DNA of 36,121 nt, from contig NZ_PKGB01000021.1 in the NCBI RefSeq assembly GCF_002848135.1, positions 1 through 36,121 of the forward strand, written 5' to 3'. The stretch's first letter is position 1, and the number at the start of each line of letters is the position of its first letter. The notes under the pieces were generated by a model, which saw only the letters and a list, made by a program, of their open reading frames with translations, did no database searches and was not told where the DNA came from. Source of the stretch: Hydrogenovibrio sp. SC-1. Lineage in GTDB: Bacteria; Pseudomonadota; Gammaproteobacteria; Thiomicrospirales; Thiomicrospiraceae. Positions 15,573 to 24,159 of the stretch are shown here, piece by piece. A program made the translations under genes and the position numbers.

Positions 15573-16778
15573 CTAAAAAGCGCCCGCAATTAGCGAATTC
15601 ACCTGCTTTGCCTTTTCTTCTTTGAAAACATCAAGGCTTCCCAAATACCGTAAAGTCTGCTGAATGGAACTGTGACCTAAGCGGTCTTTAATCGAGTTGA
15701 TATCGACGTTCAAATCATATAAATACACTGCGAAGCTGTGCCTTGCTGAATGAGCTGTAAACTCTGCTAGATTAAAGTGTTCATTAATCATAGCGGTAAT
15801 CTCATCAATATTGACAATCCCATGCTTGGAACAAGGGTCATAAAATAGGTATTCAGAATGATTATTCTGATTGCGAAGGAGAACTTCTCTCATACGCTCA
15901 TTCAAGATATACGCATTTCTGGCTTTACCGTTTTTGGTTTTATCCAGTTGCAAGATATTGTCAACAAGGTTGATGTTATGTTTTTTTAATTCGGTAATTT
16001 CATTTTTTCTTGCGCCAGTTGTCAAAAGTAAATAATAGAAATCTGATGCTTGATTATTCATCTCAAATAAGAAATCAGCTAATTCTTTAAAGCGTTCCGG
16101 ATTAATAGCAGTCTTTTTCTCAACAGAAGTGTCTTTTAATGGATATTTCCCAAATGGGAATACTTCTATCTCACCAATCGAAACTAAGTACCTTAAAAAG
16201 CTTCTGAGAGCCGATATGTATTTTCGGATAGTTTCAAGCTTGATTTGTTTTTTACGACCAAGAATTGGAATTTGAGCCATATTTATAAAATTCAATTCCG
16301 TTTGTTCATTAAAATCATGTAGTGGCAAATCATTGAAGAAAGTATATTTTCTAAATACCGCTTTGAGAATTCTGATTGTTCCAGGGGCTGAATATGAACG
16401 CAGATTATTTGAGTGACGATACTGTTTAGAGAAATCAGCTTGATGAAGAGCAAACAGTTCAACCAGTGTTTTATCGGTGGAACCTTGGCAAATCTGGATT
16501 TTTTCTTCAAACCCAGCTTTAAGTTGCATTGCCTGCTTGCGAATCTCGGAGAGCTTGGACTTTGTGATGCTTTGAAACTTTAATACCTCAAGTGTATGGC
16601 TCGAATATTTACCATTTGTTTTTTTATATTTAAGAACGACTGCAACGCCGGACTTTTTTGTATCATATCTCAGGCCAGGTACATGACCATCTGATAGCCT
16701 TTTAGTTCGTTGATGCTTGGCATCATCGATAAAACAGTTGAGTTTAAATAATGTAATTGGTTCTGCAATCTTAGGCAT
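15573..16778 (-). CDS. Tyrosine recombinase / integrase
   Basis: A 401-residue site-specific recombinase. An N-terminal arm-binding region (about 1-95) is followed by a SAM-like core-binding domain (about 105-205) and the catalytic domain (about 220-395). The full active-site set is present: Arg257 (TTGARKNEI), a lysine near 280-282 (DKTKNGKAR), His343 and Arg346 (HSARHSF), His369 (RLGHSS) and the nucleophile Tyr378 (TLRYLG). It is therefore probably active. The start codon at 16778 is preceded by AGGGGA. The right end site with the GTGTACA pair lies 37 bp upstream of the start, so it could serve both as att site and as an operator. Presumed to integrate and excise the surrounding element. 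Confidence 0.92.
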   Translation of the reverse strand: MPKIAEPITLFKLNCFIDDAKHQRTKRLSDGHVPGLRYDTKKSGVAVVLKYKKTNGKYSSHTLEVLKFQSITKSKLSEIRKQAMQLKAGFEEKIQICQGSTDKTLVELFALHQADFSKQYRHSNNLRSYSAPGTIRILKAVFRKYTFFNDLPLHDFNEQTELNFINMAQIPILGRKKQIKLETIRKYISALRSFLRYLVSIGEIEVFPFGKYPLKDTSVEKKTAINPERFKELADFLFEMNNQASDFYYLLLTTGARKNEITELKKHNINLVDNILQLDKTKNGKARNAYILNERMREVLLRNQNNHSEYLFYDPCSKHGIVNIDEITAMINEHFNLAEFTAHSARHSFAVYLYDLNVDINSIKDRLGHSSIQQTLRYLGSLDVFKEEKAKQVNSLIAGAF

Positions 16779-16800
16779 AATAATCCCCTGTATAAAGAAA

Positions 16801-16840
16801 ATTTAAAAAGATTCTGTGTACATTGCTGTGTACAAAGACG
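16801..16840 (+). other. Right attachment-like site
   Basis: AAAGATTC (16807-16814) then TGTGTACA at 16815-16822 and 16827-16834, 12 bp apart. This mirrors the left site at 10801-10840 in the same orientation. It may equally be a recombinase-binding operator, because it sits just upstream of the recombinase start. Confidence 0.45.
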
Positions 16841-16894
16841 TTTCTTAATATAGGGATTTGAAAAAATAAGAATAAAATTGAGAGAAAAAATGCC

Positions 16895-16920
16895 AAAAAA
16901 CCCATAAAAATGGGCTTTTT
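16895..16920. terminator. Bidirectional terminator
   Basis: AAAAAACCCAT (16895-16905), loop AAAA, ATGGG (16910-16914), C, then TTTTT. A-run and T-run on either side make it usable from both strands. It probably was the shared terminator of the convergent pair thrC and yciK before the insertion. Confidence 0.6.
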
Positions 16921-16966
16921 AGTAGAAAAAGGGTATTTACTATGTATGAAAAATGTGATAATTCAG

Positions 16967-16987
16967 CCGCCAGGCCTGGCTGTTTTT
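16967..16987. repeat. CCAGGCCTGG palindrome, copy 3 (right flank of element)
   Basis: GCCAGGCCTGGC (16969-16980) followed by TGTTTTT; inverted 21-base match to 10747-10767. It lies 11 bp after the yciK stop codon. The T-run is on the plus strand, that is, against transcription entering yciK antisense. Confidence 0.6.
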
Positions 16988-16998
16988 ACCTACTTTTC

Positions 16999-17709
16999 TT
17001 AATTCAACTTATGGATATGTTCAGAAGAAAGTCCTTCTTGCACAAGGTTGAGTAATTCCTGCGCTTTTTGGTCGCTGGTTGGTAGTTCGGTCGGATCTTC
17101 ACTTGGAAATAAAATGGATCGAGTCTTTGACTGAAAAGGCCCCAACTTTGCGGTGTAGAATTGAATGCCACTGTTTGGCATTTCAGCGGCAACGCTTTTC
17201 ATTAGTTGTTCAAGACCCGCTTTGGCAACACCATAGGCACCATAATAGGCAGGATGTTCATCGATACTCCTATCTACGATAGCGACTAAAAAAGGGTTTT
17301 TACTTGCTGACAATAGAGGCAAAGTCTGTTGAATGAGGTGGAAGTTTGCATTTAGATTAGTGTGTAAGACTTCGTACCATTGTGCCATATCAAAGTGTTG
17401 GATAGGAGTGAAAGCAGGGTGGCTAGCTGCATTAAGGAATACGCCATCGAGTTGCCCAAAGGACTTTTTTAGGGTTTCAGTGAGTTCGCGATAGTGATCA
17501 ATATTGGCCCCTAACAAATCAATCGGGTATAAACTGGGCTCTGCTAGTAGTTCTTCTGATTGAGTGATTTCATCATAGACGCGATTGAGTGCGCCCAGGT
17601 CTTTGTCTAGTAGAATGATTTGGCAGGCTGTTTGAGCTAAATTTAGCGCAAGGCTACGTCCAAGTCCCTGACCTGCGCCAGTAATTAAATAGATTTTTTG
17701 TGTTGTCAT
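16999..17709 (-). CDS. yciK: YciK-family short-chain dehydrogenase/reductase
   Basis: A 236-residue NAD(P)-dependent SDR with the cofactor motif TGAGQGLG (10-17), the structural LNAAS (92-96) and the active-site Tyr159-x3-Lys163 (AYGVAK). The usual catalytic Ser, 12-13 residues before the Tyr, is replaced: the segment reads VDRSIDEHPAYYGAY, with Ser148 eleven residues before Tyr159. It overlaps mupP by ATGA and follows ubiG-mupP, the same order as in Pseudomonas, where the SDR is annotated YciK. The substrate is not established. Confidence 0.82.
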   Translation of the reverse strand: MTTQKIYLITGAGQGLGRSLALNLAQTACQIILLDKDLGALNRVYDEITQSEELLAEPSLYPIDLLGANIDHYRELTETLKKSFGQLDGVFLNAASHPAFTPIQHFDMAQWYEVLHTNLNANFHLIQQTLPLLSASKNPFLVAIVDRSIDEHPAYYGAYGVAKAGLEQLMKSVAAEMPNSGIQFYTAKLGPFQSKTRSILFPSEDPTELPTSDQKAQELLNLVQEGLSSEHIHKLN

Positions 17710-18365
17710 ATTAAATCCCGTATAAAGTGACTGATTTCAATTGGGGTGGAAAAGACATAATCGGCTTGCCAATCATCGATCACCGTGTTTTCTGGTATAT
17801 AACCAAACAAGGCGGCGGCCGTTTTCATCCCAGCATTTTTTCCAGCTTCAATGTCTCTTAGGTGGTCTCCAATATATAAACATTGACTGGGTTCGATACC
17901 GCATTGCTCTGCCGCTAACCATAAGGGGTGCGGGTGTGGCTTGCGCACGTCAAGGGTGTCGCCGGAAACGATGGCTTTAGGAGATGAAGGAAAGTGGATA
18001 TTGGATAATAACCGCTCGGTTAACCAGCCTGGTTTATTGGTGACAATTCCCCAAGGAAAATCGGCTTTAGCCAGGCTAGCTAACCCTATATCTAACCCTG
18101 GAAAAATCCGAGTGTGATGATCAATATTGTCATGATAGCATTTCAAAAAAAATTGTCGTTTTTGCTCTAGTGCTTCCCCTGATAGGCTAGGGAAAGCCAA
18201 CTGTGTCATGGCTAAGCCCCCTTGAGAAACGATTTGTCGTAGGGTTGTAAAGGGGATTTCAGGTTGGTTAAAGTGTTGGCAGACTTGATTAAGCGCATAA
18301 GCAAAATCATAGGACGTGTCTAATAGAGTGCCGTCTAGATCAAACAGAATACATTTAATTGACAT
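17706..18365 (-). CDS. mupP: HAD phosphatase, MupP/Gph type
   Basis: A 219-residue HAD-superfamily phosphatase: motif I FDLDGTLLD with Asp9 and Asp11, motif II VTNKPG, motif III lysine in DVRKPHPHP, and motif IV YIGDHLRDIEAG. By neighbourhood (ubiG upstream, yciK downstream with overlapping codons) it corresponds to Pseudomonas MupP, the N-acetylmuramate-6-phosphate phosphatase of the peptidoglycan-recycling bypass. Phosphoglycolate phosphatase (Gph) is the alternative annotation; sequence motifs alone do not separate the two. Confidence 0.82.
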   Translation of the reverse strand: MSIKCILFDLDGTLLDTSYDFAYALNQVCQHFNQPEIPFTTLRQIVSQGGLAMTQLAFPSLSGEALEQKRQFFLKCYHDNIDHHTRIFPGLDIGLASLAKADFPWGIVTNKPGWLTERLLSNIHFPSSPKAIVSGDTLDVRKPHPHPLWLAAEQCGIEPSQCLYIGDHLRDIEAGKNAGMKTAAALFGYIPENTVIDDWQADYVFSTPIEISHFIRDLI

Positions 18366-18400
18366 AGTGTTTTTTAAGAGCCTCGGTTAGCAGGGGAGTT

Positions 18401-19156
18401 TTAGTGTGATTTGTCATTGGGCTTTTGGTAAGCCAATAAGTAATTAACCGCTAGAGAATCATTTAGCTTGGGCGGAGAAAAAGGCGAAAAATCAATTCCA
18501 GAACCTTGTTTCAATATCAAGCCTGTCTGTCTTGCCATGCTATCGATTTCCGCTGGCTGGATAAATTTCTGATGGTTATGAGTCCCCTTGGGAACTAAGT
18601 TAAATAGCTGTTCCGCGCCGACAATCGCTAATAGATAGGATTTTAGATTCCGGTTTAAGGTTGATAAGAATACCCAGCCGCCTGGCTTGACCATGTGTGC
18701 AGCCGCTCTGATAATAGCGCTAGGATCAGGAACATGCTCTAACATCTCCATGCAGGTAATAATGTCATATTGATTGGGGTGTTTCTGAGCATGTTCTTCA
18801 GCACTTTCAAGTACATAATCAACAGGGATTCCGGATTCCAAACTATGCAGTTTGGCAATGGTCAGTACTTCATCGGCTAAATCTATTCCGGTTACTTTGC
18901 CTCCAATACTGGCTAAGGCTTCAGACAATATTCCACCCCCGCACCCAATATCTAAAACAAGCTTGTTTTCAATTGATTTGTGCTGTTCTATAAAGTCAAT
19001 TCTAACCGGGTTTATTTTATGCAATGCGCCGAATTGGCCCGATTCATCCCACCACGTATGCGCGAGTTGATTGAAGTTTTCGAGCTCGGACGGATCGGCA
19101 TTTTGGCCTTCATTGTTTTCCGTTGAGGCGTTGGCATTTTGCATGGCTTTACTCAT
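18401..19156 (-). CDS. ubiG: Ubiquinone biosynthesis O-methyltransferase UbiG
   Basis: SAM-dependent enzyme carrying out both O-methylations in ubiquinone synthesis. The 251 residues include the family N-terminal ENFNQLAHTWWDESGQFGAL with NPVR, the SAM-binding VLDIGCGGGILSEALA (67-82), TCMEMLEHVPDP, the FLSTLNRNLKSYL segment and GTHNHQKFIQPAE, all typical of UbiG. First gene of the minus-strand ubiG-mupP-yciK operon (35-bp gap to mupP), divergent from gyrA. The N-terminal 20 residues are low-complexity (Asn/Ala/Glu rich); MSK at 19156 is the best start seen. Confidence 0.95.
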   Translation of the reverse strand: MSKAMQNANASTENNEGQNADPSELENFNQLAHTWWDESGQFGALHKINPVRIDFIEQHKSIENKLVLDIGCGGGILSEALASIGGKVTGIDLADEVLTIAKLHSLESGIPVDYVLESAEEHAQKHPNQYDIITCMEMLEHVPDPSAIIRAAAHMVKPGGWVFLSTLNRNLKSYLLAIVGAEQLFNLVPKGTHNHQKFIQPAEIDSMARQTGLILKQGSGIDFSPFSPPKLNDSLAVNYLLAYQKPNDKSH

Positions 19157-19258
19157 TGTTTTGTATTAGGGTATATTTACTTGAATGGCATTATAGCAAT
19201 ATCTTGATTTCTTTTGCTCAAACCTTGTTAAACCTAGAGAGAATTGATTGATTTGGGG

Positions 19259-19264
19259 TATAAT
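19259..19264 (+). promoter_or_regulatory. Candidate -10 box for gyrA
   Basis: Perfect TATAAT, 39 bp before the gyrA ATG in the ubiG-gyrA divergent gap. No convincing -35 box at the usual distance. Confidence 0.4.
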
Positions 19265-19302
19265 GTTCAGCTAATTTTAACAATAAAGAAAACTGTAATT
19301 CT

Positions 19303-21909
19303 ATGTCAGAGTTTGCGAGAGAAATTTTATCGATCTCATTAGAAGATGAGATGCAACAATCTTATCTGAGTTATGCGATGAGTGTTATTGTTGGACGGGC
19401 CTTGCCAGATGTAAGAGACGGTTTAAAACCGGTTCATCGTCGGGTTTTATACGCAATGAATGAGTTAGGAAACTCATGGAATAAGTCTTACAAAAAGTCA
19501 GCTCGTATTGTTGGGGACGTGATAGGTAAATATCACCCGCATGGTGATACGGCGGTTTATGACACGATTGTTCGTATGGCTCAGCCTTTTTCATTGCGCT
19601 ATATGCTGGTCGACGGACAGGGTAACTTTGGGTCAATTGATGGCGACTCACCTGCTGCGATGCGTTATACCGAAGTGCGTATGGCAAAAATCGCACATGA
19701 ATTGCTCGCAGATCTCGATAAAGAAACGGTTAATTTTACGCCTAACTATGATGGTTCAGAATCCGAACCAGATGTCTTACCTACTCGAGTCCCAAATTTA
19801 TTAGTGAACGGTTCTTCCGGTATCGCGGTTGGGATGGCAACTAATATCCCACCTCATAATCTAAATGAAACCATTAATGCTTGTGTGGCTTTGATCGATA
19901 ATCCTGACTTACAAATTTCTGATTTAATGGAGTACCTGCCAGGACCCGATTTTCCTACCTATGGCATTATTAATGGCACAAAAGGCATTCGAGAAGCTTA
20001 TGAAACTGGTCGTGGTCGTGTGCAAATGCGAGCAAGAACCAGTGTTGAAATGGATGCGAAAGGTAAAGCTTCCATTATCGTTCATGAAATTCCTTACCAG
20101 GTGAATAAAGCGAAGCTGATAGAACGTATTGCAGAACTGGTTAAAGAAAAGAAAATTGAGGGTATTTCTGCCTTAAGAGATGAGTCTGATAAAGATGGTA
20201 TGCGCATTGTTATTGAAGTGCGTAGAGGTGAAGTTCCTGAGGTGTTAATCAATAATCTCTATAAGCAAACGACCATGCAAACTGTATTTGGTATTAATAT
20301 GGTTGCTTTGATTAATGGTCAGCCTAAGCTTTTGAACTTGAAAGAAATATTGGATGCGTTTTTGCGTCATAGACGCGAAGTGGTTACGCGTCGGACGATT
20401 TTTGATTTGCGTAAGGCTCGTGAAAAGGCACATCTATTAGAAGGCTTGACACTGGCATTAAATAATATTGATGAGATGATTGAACTTATCAAATCATCAC
20501 CAAGTCCGGTTGTTGCGAAAGAACGCATGCTTGAAAAGGATTGGATGATTGGGAATTTGGCCGACTTGCTTGAGAAGGTTGATATGCAAGACGTACGCCC
20601 TGAGGACTTGCCGGAAGGCTATGGTGCAACTGGTGAAGCGAAATACAAACTTTCCCCAACCCAAGCACAAGCTATTTTAGAAATGCGCTTGCACCGTTTA
20701 ACCGGTTTGGAACAAGATAAGATTGTTGCTGAATACCGTGAACTAGTTTTAAAAATTGCCGAATACCTAGACATTCTTCGGAACCCGGATCGGTTAACGG
20801 AAGTGGTTCGAGATGAGTTATTGGAAGTTATTGAAACCTTTGGTGACCAGCGTCGTACCGAGATCGATCATTCTTATCAAGATTTGGATGCAGAAGATTT
20901 AATTGCGGTTGAAGACCGAATTGTGACCTTGTCTCAAGATGGCTATATCAAAACTCAGCCTTTATCCGATTACCAAGCACAAAAACGGGGTGGTCGAGGC
21001 AAGTCAGCAACTCAAATGAAAGAAGATGACGAAGTCGGTCAAATTCTGGTCGCGAGTACGCATGATATGTTGTTGTGTTTCTCGAATCGCGGCAAACTGT
21101 ATTGGCAAAAAACCTGGCAACTTCCATTAGCCAGTCGAGGCTCTAAAGGTAAGCCAATTGTGAATATATTACCATTAGAAGATGGTGAGTTCATAAGCTC
21201 CATCTTGCCGGTATCAGAGTTCTCTGATGGCTATTTTGTGTTTATGGCAACCAAGAAATCAACCGTTAAACGGGTTGCGTTGTCAGATTTCTCACGCCCG
21301 CGTGCCAATGGGATTATTGCCGTTGATTTGTTAGACGATGATGAACTGGTCGGAACAGCTATCACTGATGGCGAACAAGATATTATGTTGTTTAGTAATG
21401 TCGGAAAGGCCATTCGTTTTGAAGAAAATGATGTGCGTGTTATGGGGCGTCAAGCGCGTGGTGTTCGCGGCATGAAGCTGAAAGAAGATATGAATATCAT
21501 TAGTATGCAGGTGGCTCGACCAGACACCCTTATCCTCACCGCGACAGAGCATGGTTTTGGTAAGTGTACGCCAGTAGATGATTATTCGACCATTAATCGT
21601 GGTGGTCAAGGTGTCATTTCTATTAAAACGTCTGAGCGGAACGGTAAAGTTGTGTCTTCTGTCGTCGTAACACCTGATCAGGAAGTGGTTTTGATTACCA
21701 ATAAGGGGACGTTGGTTCGTACTCGAGTCTCCGAAATTTCCGTTGTTGGGCGTAACACCCAAGGGGTGAAATTGATTAATGTTGGTTCTGGCGAAATGGT
21801 TGTTGGTTTGGCCGTTGTCGATGTCCAGGATGACTTGATAGAGGCCATCGAAGGGCTCGACGAAGCCGATACTAGCACTGACATCGAAAATGAAACCTTA
21901 TCAGAATAA
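19303..21909 (+). CDS. gyrA: DNA gyrase subunit A
   Basis: Cleavage-rejoining subunit of DNA gyrase, which introduces negative supercoils. It is 868 residues long (E. coli has 875). The active-site tyrosine is Tyr122 in [10 protein letters not shown], with numbering identical to E. coli. The quinolone-resistance region reads [10 protein letters not shown], so position 83 is Thr and 87 is Asp. The wrapping C-terminal domain begins with the GyrA box QKRGGRG (consensus QRRGGKG) and contains the beta-pinwheel repeats. An acidic tail ([18 protein letters not shown]) closes the protein. serC starts 21 bp downstream, as in Pseudomonas. Confidence 0.98.
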   Translation: MSEFAREILSISLEDEMQQSYLSYAMSVIVGRALPDVRDGLKPVHRRVLYAMNELGNSWNKSYKKSARIVGDVIGKYHPHGDTAVYDTIVRMAQPFSLRYMLVDGQGNFGSIDGDSPAAMRYTEVRMAKIAHELLADLDKETVNFTPNYDGSESEPDVLPTRVPNLLVNGSSGIAVGMATNIPPHNLNETINACVALIDNPDLQISDLMEYLPGPDFPTYGIINGTKGIREAYETGRGRVQMRARTSVEMDAKGKASIIVHEIPYQVNKAKLIERIAELVKEKKIEGISALRDESDKDGMRIVIEVRRGEVPEVLINNLYKQTTMQTVFGINMVALINGQPKLLNLKEILDAFLRHRREVVTRRTIFDLRKAREKAHLLEGLTLALNNIDEMIELIKSSPSPVVAKERMLEKDWMIGNLADLLEKVDMQDVRPEDLPEGYGATGEAKYKLSPTQAQAILEMRLHRLTGLEQDKIVAEYRELVLKIAEYLDILRNPDRLTEVVRDELLEVIETFGDQRRTEIDHSYQDLDAEDLIAVEDRIVTLSQDGYIKTQPLSDYQAQKRGGRGKSATQMKEDDEVGQILVASTHDMLLCFSNRGKLYWQKTWQLPLASRGSKGKPIVNILPLEDGEFISSILPVSEFSDGYFVFMATKKSTVKRVALSDFSRPRANGIIAVDLLDDDELVGTAITDGEQDIMLFSNVGKAIRFEENDVRVMGRQARGVRGMKLKEDMNIISMQVARPDTLILTATEHGFGKCTPVDDYSTINRGGQGVISIKTSERNGKVVSSVVVTPDQEVVLITNKGTLVRTRVSEISVVGRNTQGVKLINVGSGEMVVGLAVVDVQDDLIEAIEGLDEADTSTDIENETLSE

Positions 21910-21930
21910 ACGCAAGAGAATAAAAACTTA

Positions 21931-22995
21931 ATGAGAGCATTTAATTTTAGTGCCGGCCCAGCTATGTTGCCTGAGGCGGTGATGAGAAAAGCACAATCCG
22001 AATTCTTGGACTGGCAACAAACCGGCATGTCCGTGATGGAAATGAGCCATCGTAGTCCTGAATTTATGGCGTTGGCACGCCATGTTGAAACAACATTGCG
22101 CGAGATTATGGCCATTCCAGACAATTATAAGGTACTGTTTTTGCACGGTGGCGCGTCTTTGCAGTTTGCTGGAATTCCCTTAAACTTGACGCAGTCAGAT
22201 GATGTGGTGGACTATGTTAATACTGGCGTTTGGTCGCAAAAGGCGATTAAAGAAGCGAAACGCTATGTTAATGTCAATGTCGTGGCGACCGCTGAAAATA
22301 CGATTCCGGATCAAACGGAGTGGCAGACGTCAAAAGATGCGAAATATTTACATATCTGCCAAAATGAAACGATTACCGGTATTGAGTTCCAATCGGTTCC
22401 TCAATCGGATAAGCCGATTATTGCCGATTTTTCGTCAACTATTTTGTCCCGTCCCATCAATGTCGCTGATTATGGCGTGATTTACGCAGGTGCTCAGAAG
22501 AATATTGGCCCGGCAGGCCTGGCTATTTTGGTTATCCGAGACGACTTGCTTGGTCAAGCGCGTAGCGAAACCCCCAATTTAATGAATTGGCAAACCTACT
22601 CTGACAATGAGTCAATGTTCAACACGCCAGCCACTTTTTCATGGTATTTAGCAGGATTGGTTTTTGATTGGATTAAAGACCAGGGCGGTGTTGAGGCCAT
22701 GGCTAAAATCAATCAGAGAAAAGCACAAAAACTCTATGAGTTTATTGATCAATCGACCTTCTATCGAAATGAGGTAGATCCAAAAGTGCGTTCTTGGATG
22801 AATGTGACCTTTAAATTGTCATCTGCTGATTTAGAAGCCGCTTTTTTGCAACAGTCTAAGTCTGCCGGTTTGTTGAGTTTAAAAGGTCATAAAGCTTATG
22901 GTGGCATGAGAGCCAGTATTTATAATGCCATGCCAGAAGAAGGTGTGGATGCATTAATAGACTTTATGAAAGTCTTTGAACAAAAAAACGCTTAA
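21931..22995 (+). CDS. serC: Phosphoserine aminotransferase
   Basis: PLP enzyme making 3-phosphoserine (serine pathway) and acting in pyridoxal phosphate synthesis. The 354 residues begin with the typical FNFSAGPAMLPEAVM, contain HRSPEF and LHGGASLQFA, and place the cofactor lysine at Lys190 in YAGAQKNIGPAG. It opens the serC-pheA-hisC-tyrA-aroA-cmk-rpsA supraoperon known from several gammaproteobacteria. A near copy of the palindrome (GCAGGCCTGGC, 22513-22523) falls within the IGPAGLAI codons. Confidence 0.97.
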   Translation: MRAFNFSAGPAMLPEAVMRKAQSEFLDWQQTGMSVMEMSHRSPEFMALARHVETTLREIMAIPDNYKVLFLHGGASLQFAGIPLNLTQSDDVVDYVNTGVWSQKAIKEAKRYVNVNVVATAENTIPDQTEWQTSKDAKYLHICQNETITGIEFQSVPQSDKPIIADFSSTILSRPINVADYGVIYAGAQKNIGPAGLAILVIRDDLLGQARSETPNLMNWQTYSDNESMFNTPATFSWYLAGLVFDWIKDQGGVEAMAKINQRKAQKLYEFIDQSTFYRNEVDPKVRSWMNVTFKLSSADLEAAFLQQSKSAGLLSLKGHKAYGGMRASIYNAMPEEGVDALIDFMKVFEQKNA

Positions 22996-23035
22996 TAGAA
23001 CGATGAGTGTTGAATAATTAAAATGAACTGTATTT

Positions 23036-24136
23036 ATGCCGAATGATCTTGAGTTGCAACAATTAAATCACATCCGACAGGAAATTGATCAAGTTGATCA
23101 ACAAATCCAAACATTGATTTCTCGTCGTGCTGAGTTTGCTCAAAAAGTGGCTGATATCAAAACCCAGGGTGGTCAAGTAGAGGCGATTTTTTATCGTCCA
23201 GAGCGTGAAGCACAGGTTTTGAGAGCTGTCAAAGCACGGAATAAAGGGCTAATACCCGATGATGATATGGCCAGATTATTTCGTGAAATTATGTCTGTTT
23301 GTCTCGCCTTAGAACAGCCCATTAAGGTTGCCTATTTGGGTCCGGAAGGCAGTTATACCCATGCGGGAGTGGTAAAACAGTTTGGCTCTTCAGTTCATCC
23401 TTATGCCGTTTCTTCAATTGAAGCTGTTTTTGACACGGTTGAGAAAGGCGAGGCAAATTATGGTCTAGTGCCAGTTGAAAATTCAACCGAAGGGGTTGTT
23501 AAGCAAACTCAAAATGCCTTACTCGGCAGCCCCTTAAAGGTCTCCGGCGAAGTGAGTCTCCTGATTGAACATTGTTTGCTTTCGAAGGCGACCGGGCATG
23601 AATCTATTAAGAAGGTGGTCGCACACCCACAAGCCTTGGGACAATGTGAAAATTGGTTAAAAAATAACTTACCCGGTGTTGTCGTTGAAGCAGTGGATTC
23701 AAATGCATTGGCAGCGCAAATGGCACAGAAAGATGAAACCTTAGCGGCCATTGCTTCTGAACAAGCAGCACAGCTTTACCAGCTTTCAATTTTAGAAAGC
23801 CATATTGAAGATCGAAAGGACAACACGACAAAATTTTGGGTGGTTGGCAAAGAATTAACTGAGCCAAGTGGTGATGATAAAACAGCCATGATTTTGTCGA
23901 TGCCGAATAAGGCGGGAGCCTTGTTGGATGTGTTATCAAGCTTTGCAACGCGCGATATTAGCATGACTCGGATTATTTCTCTGCCTTCAAATCAAGCAAA
24001 ATGGGATTATCTATTTTTTGTTGATGTGCTGGGCCACCAAAAAGATCCCTTGTTAGCAGAAGCACTTCAAGAAGTCGCAGCGAAAACCAGCTTCTTTAAA
24101 TTATTGGGCTCCTTTCCAGTATCTCCTTTACCTTAA
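23036..24136 (+). CDS. pheA: Bifunctional chorismate mutase / prephenate dehydratase
   Basis: Converts chorismate to prephenate and then to phenylpyruvate. The 366 residues contain an AroQ-type mutase (about 8-90, IRQEIDQVDQQIQTLISRRA), a dehydratase domain (about 97-275, YLGPEGSYTHAG, VPVENSTEGVV) and an ACT domain (about 283-355). Two motifs deviate. The dehydratase TRF motif reads TKF (265-267). The ACT motif that is ESRP in E. coli (with GALV, phenylalanine binding) reads ISLP (314-317), while GALL (294-297) is near normal. This may alter feedback inhibition. It lies between serC and hisC. Confidence 0.96.
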   Translation: MPNDLELQQLNHIRQEIDQVDQQIQTLISRRAEFAQKVADIKTQGGQVEAIFYRPEREAQVLRAVKARNKGLIPDDDMARLFREIMSVCLALEQPIKVAYLGPEGSYTHAGVVKQFGSSVHPYAVSSIEAVFDTVEKGEANYGLVPVENSTEGVVKQTQNALLGSPLKVSGEVSLLIEHCLLSKATGHESIKKVVAHPQALGQCENWLKNNLPGVVVEAVDSNALAAQMAQKDETLAAIASEQAAQLYQLSILESHIEDRKDNTTKFWVVGKELTEPSGDDKTAMILSMPNKAGALLDVLSSFATRDISMTRIISLPSNQAKWDYLFFVDVLGHQKDPLLAEALQEVAAKTSFFKLLGSFPVSPLP

Positions 24137-24159
24137 TCTTTTATTAAAAGTTATTCATA

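Larger units (their letters stand above)
10801..16840. mobile_element. Probable 6-kb integrated element with tyrosine recombinase
   Basis: This segment separates thrC from the convergent yciK gene. Seen directly: similar end sites at 10801-10840 and 16801-16840; a tyrosine recombinase reading leftward from just inside the right site; a long non-coding hairpin region; a 317-residue protein of replication/mobilisation type; and a chemoreceptor gene. Removing it would leave thrC and yciK about 240 bp apart, with a good bidirectional terminator (16895-16920) between them. Inference: a small integrative element or satellite, possibly carrying the chemoreceptor as cargo. It lacks a visible capsid, conjugation or toxin gene. 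The exact boundaries are uncertain. Confidence 0.5.

Noticed and set aside
18023-18035. AACCAGCCTGGTT in mupP as another palindrome copy
   Set aside because: It lacks the central GGCC (the core is CCAGCCTGG), so it is not the same word.
19549-19563. Thr83 in GyrA as a quinolone-resistance mutation
   Set aside because: Threonine is the natural residue at this position in several gammaproteobacteria, and Asp87 is intact.
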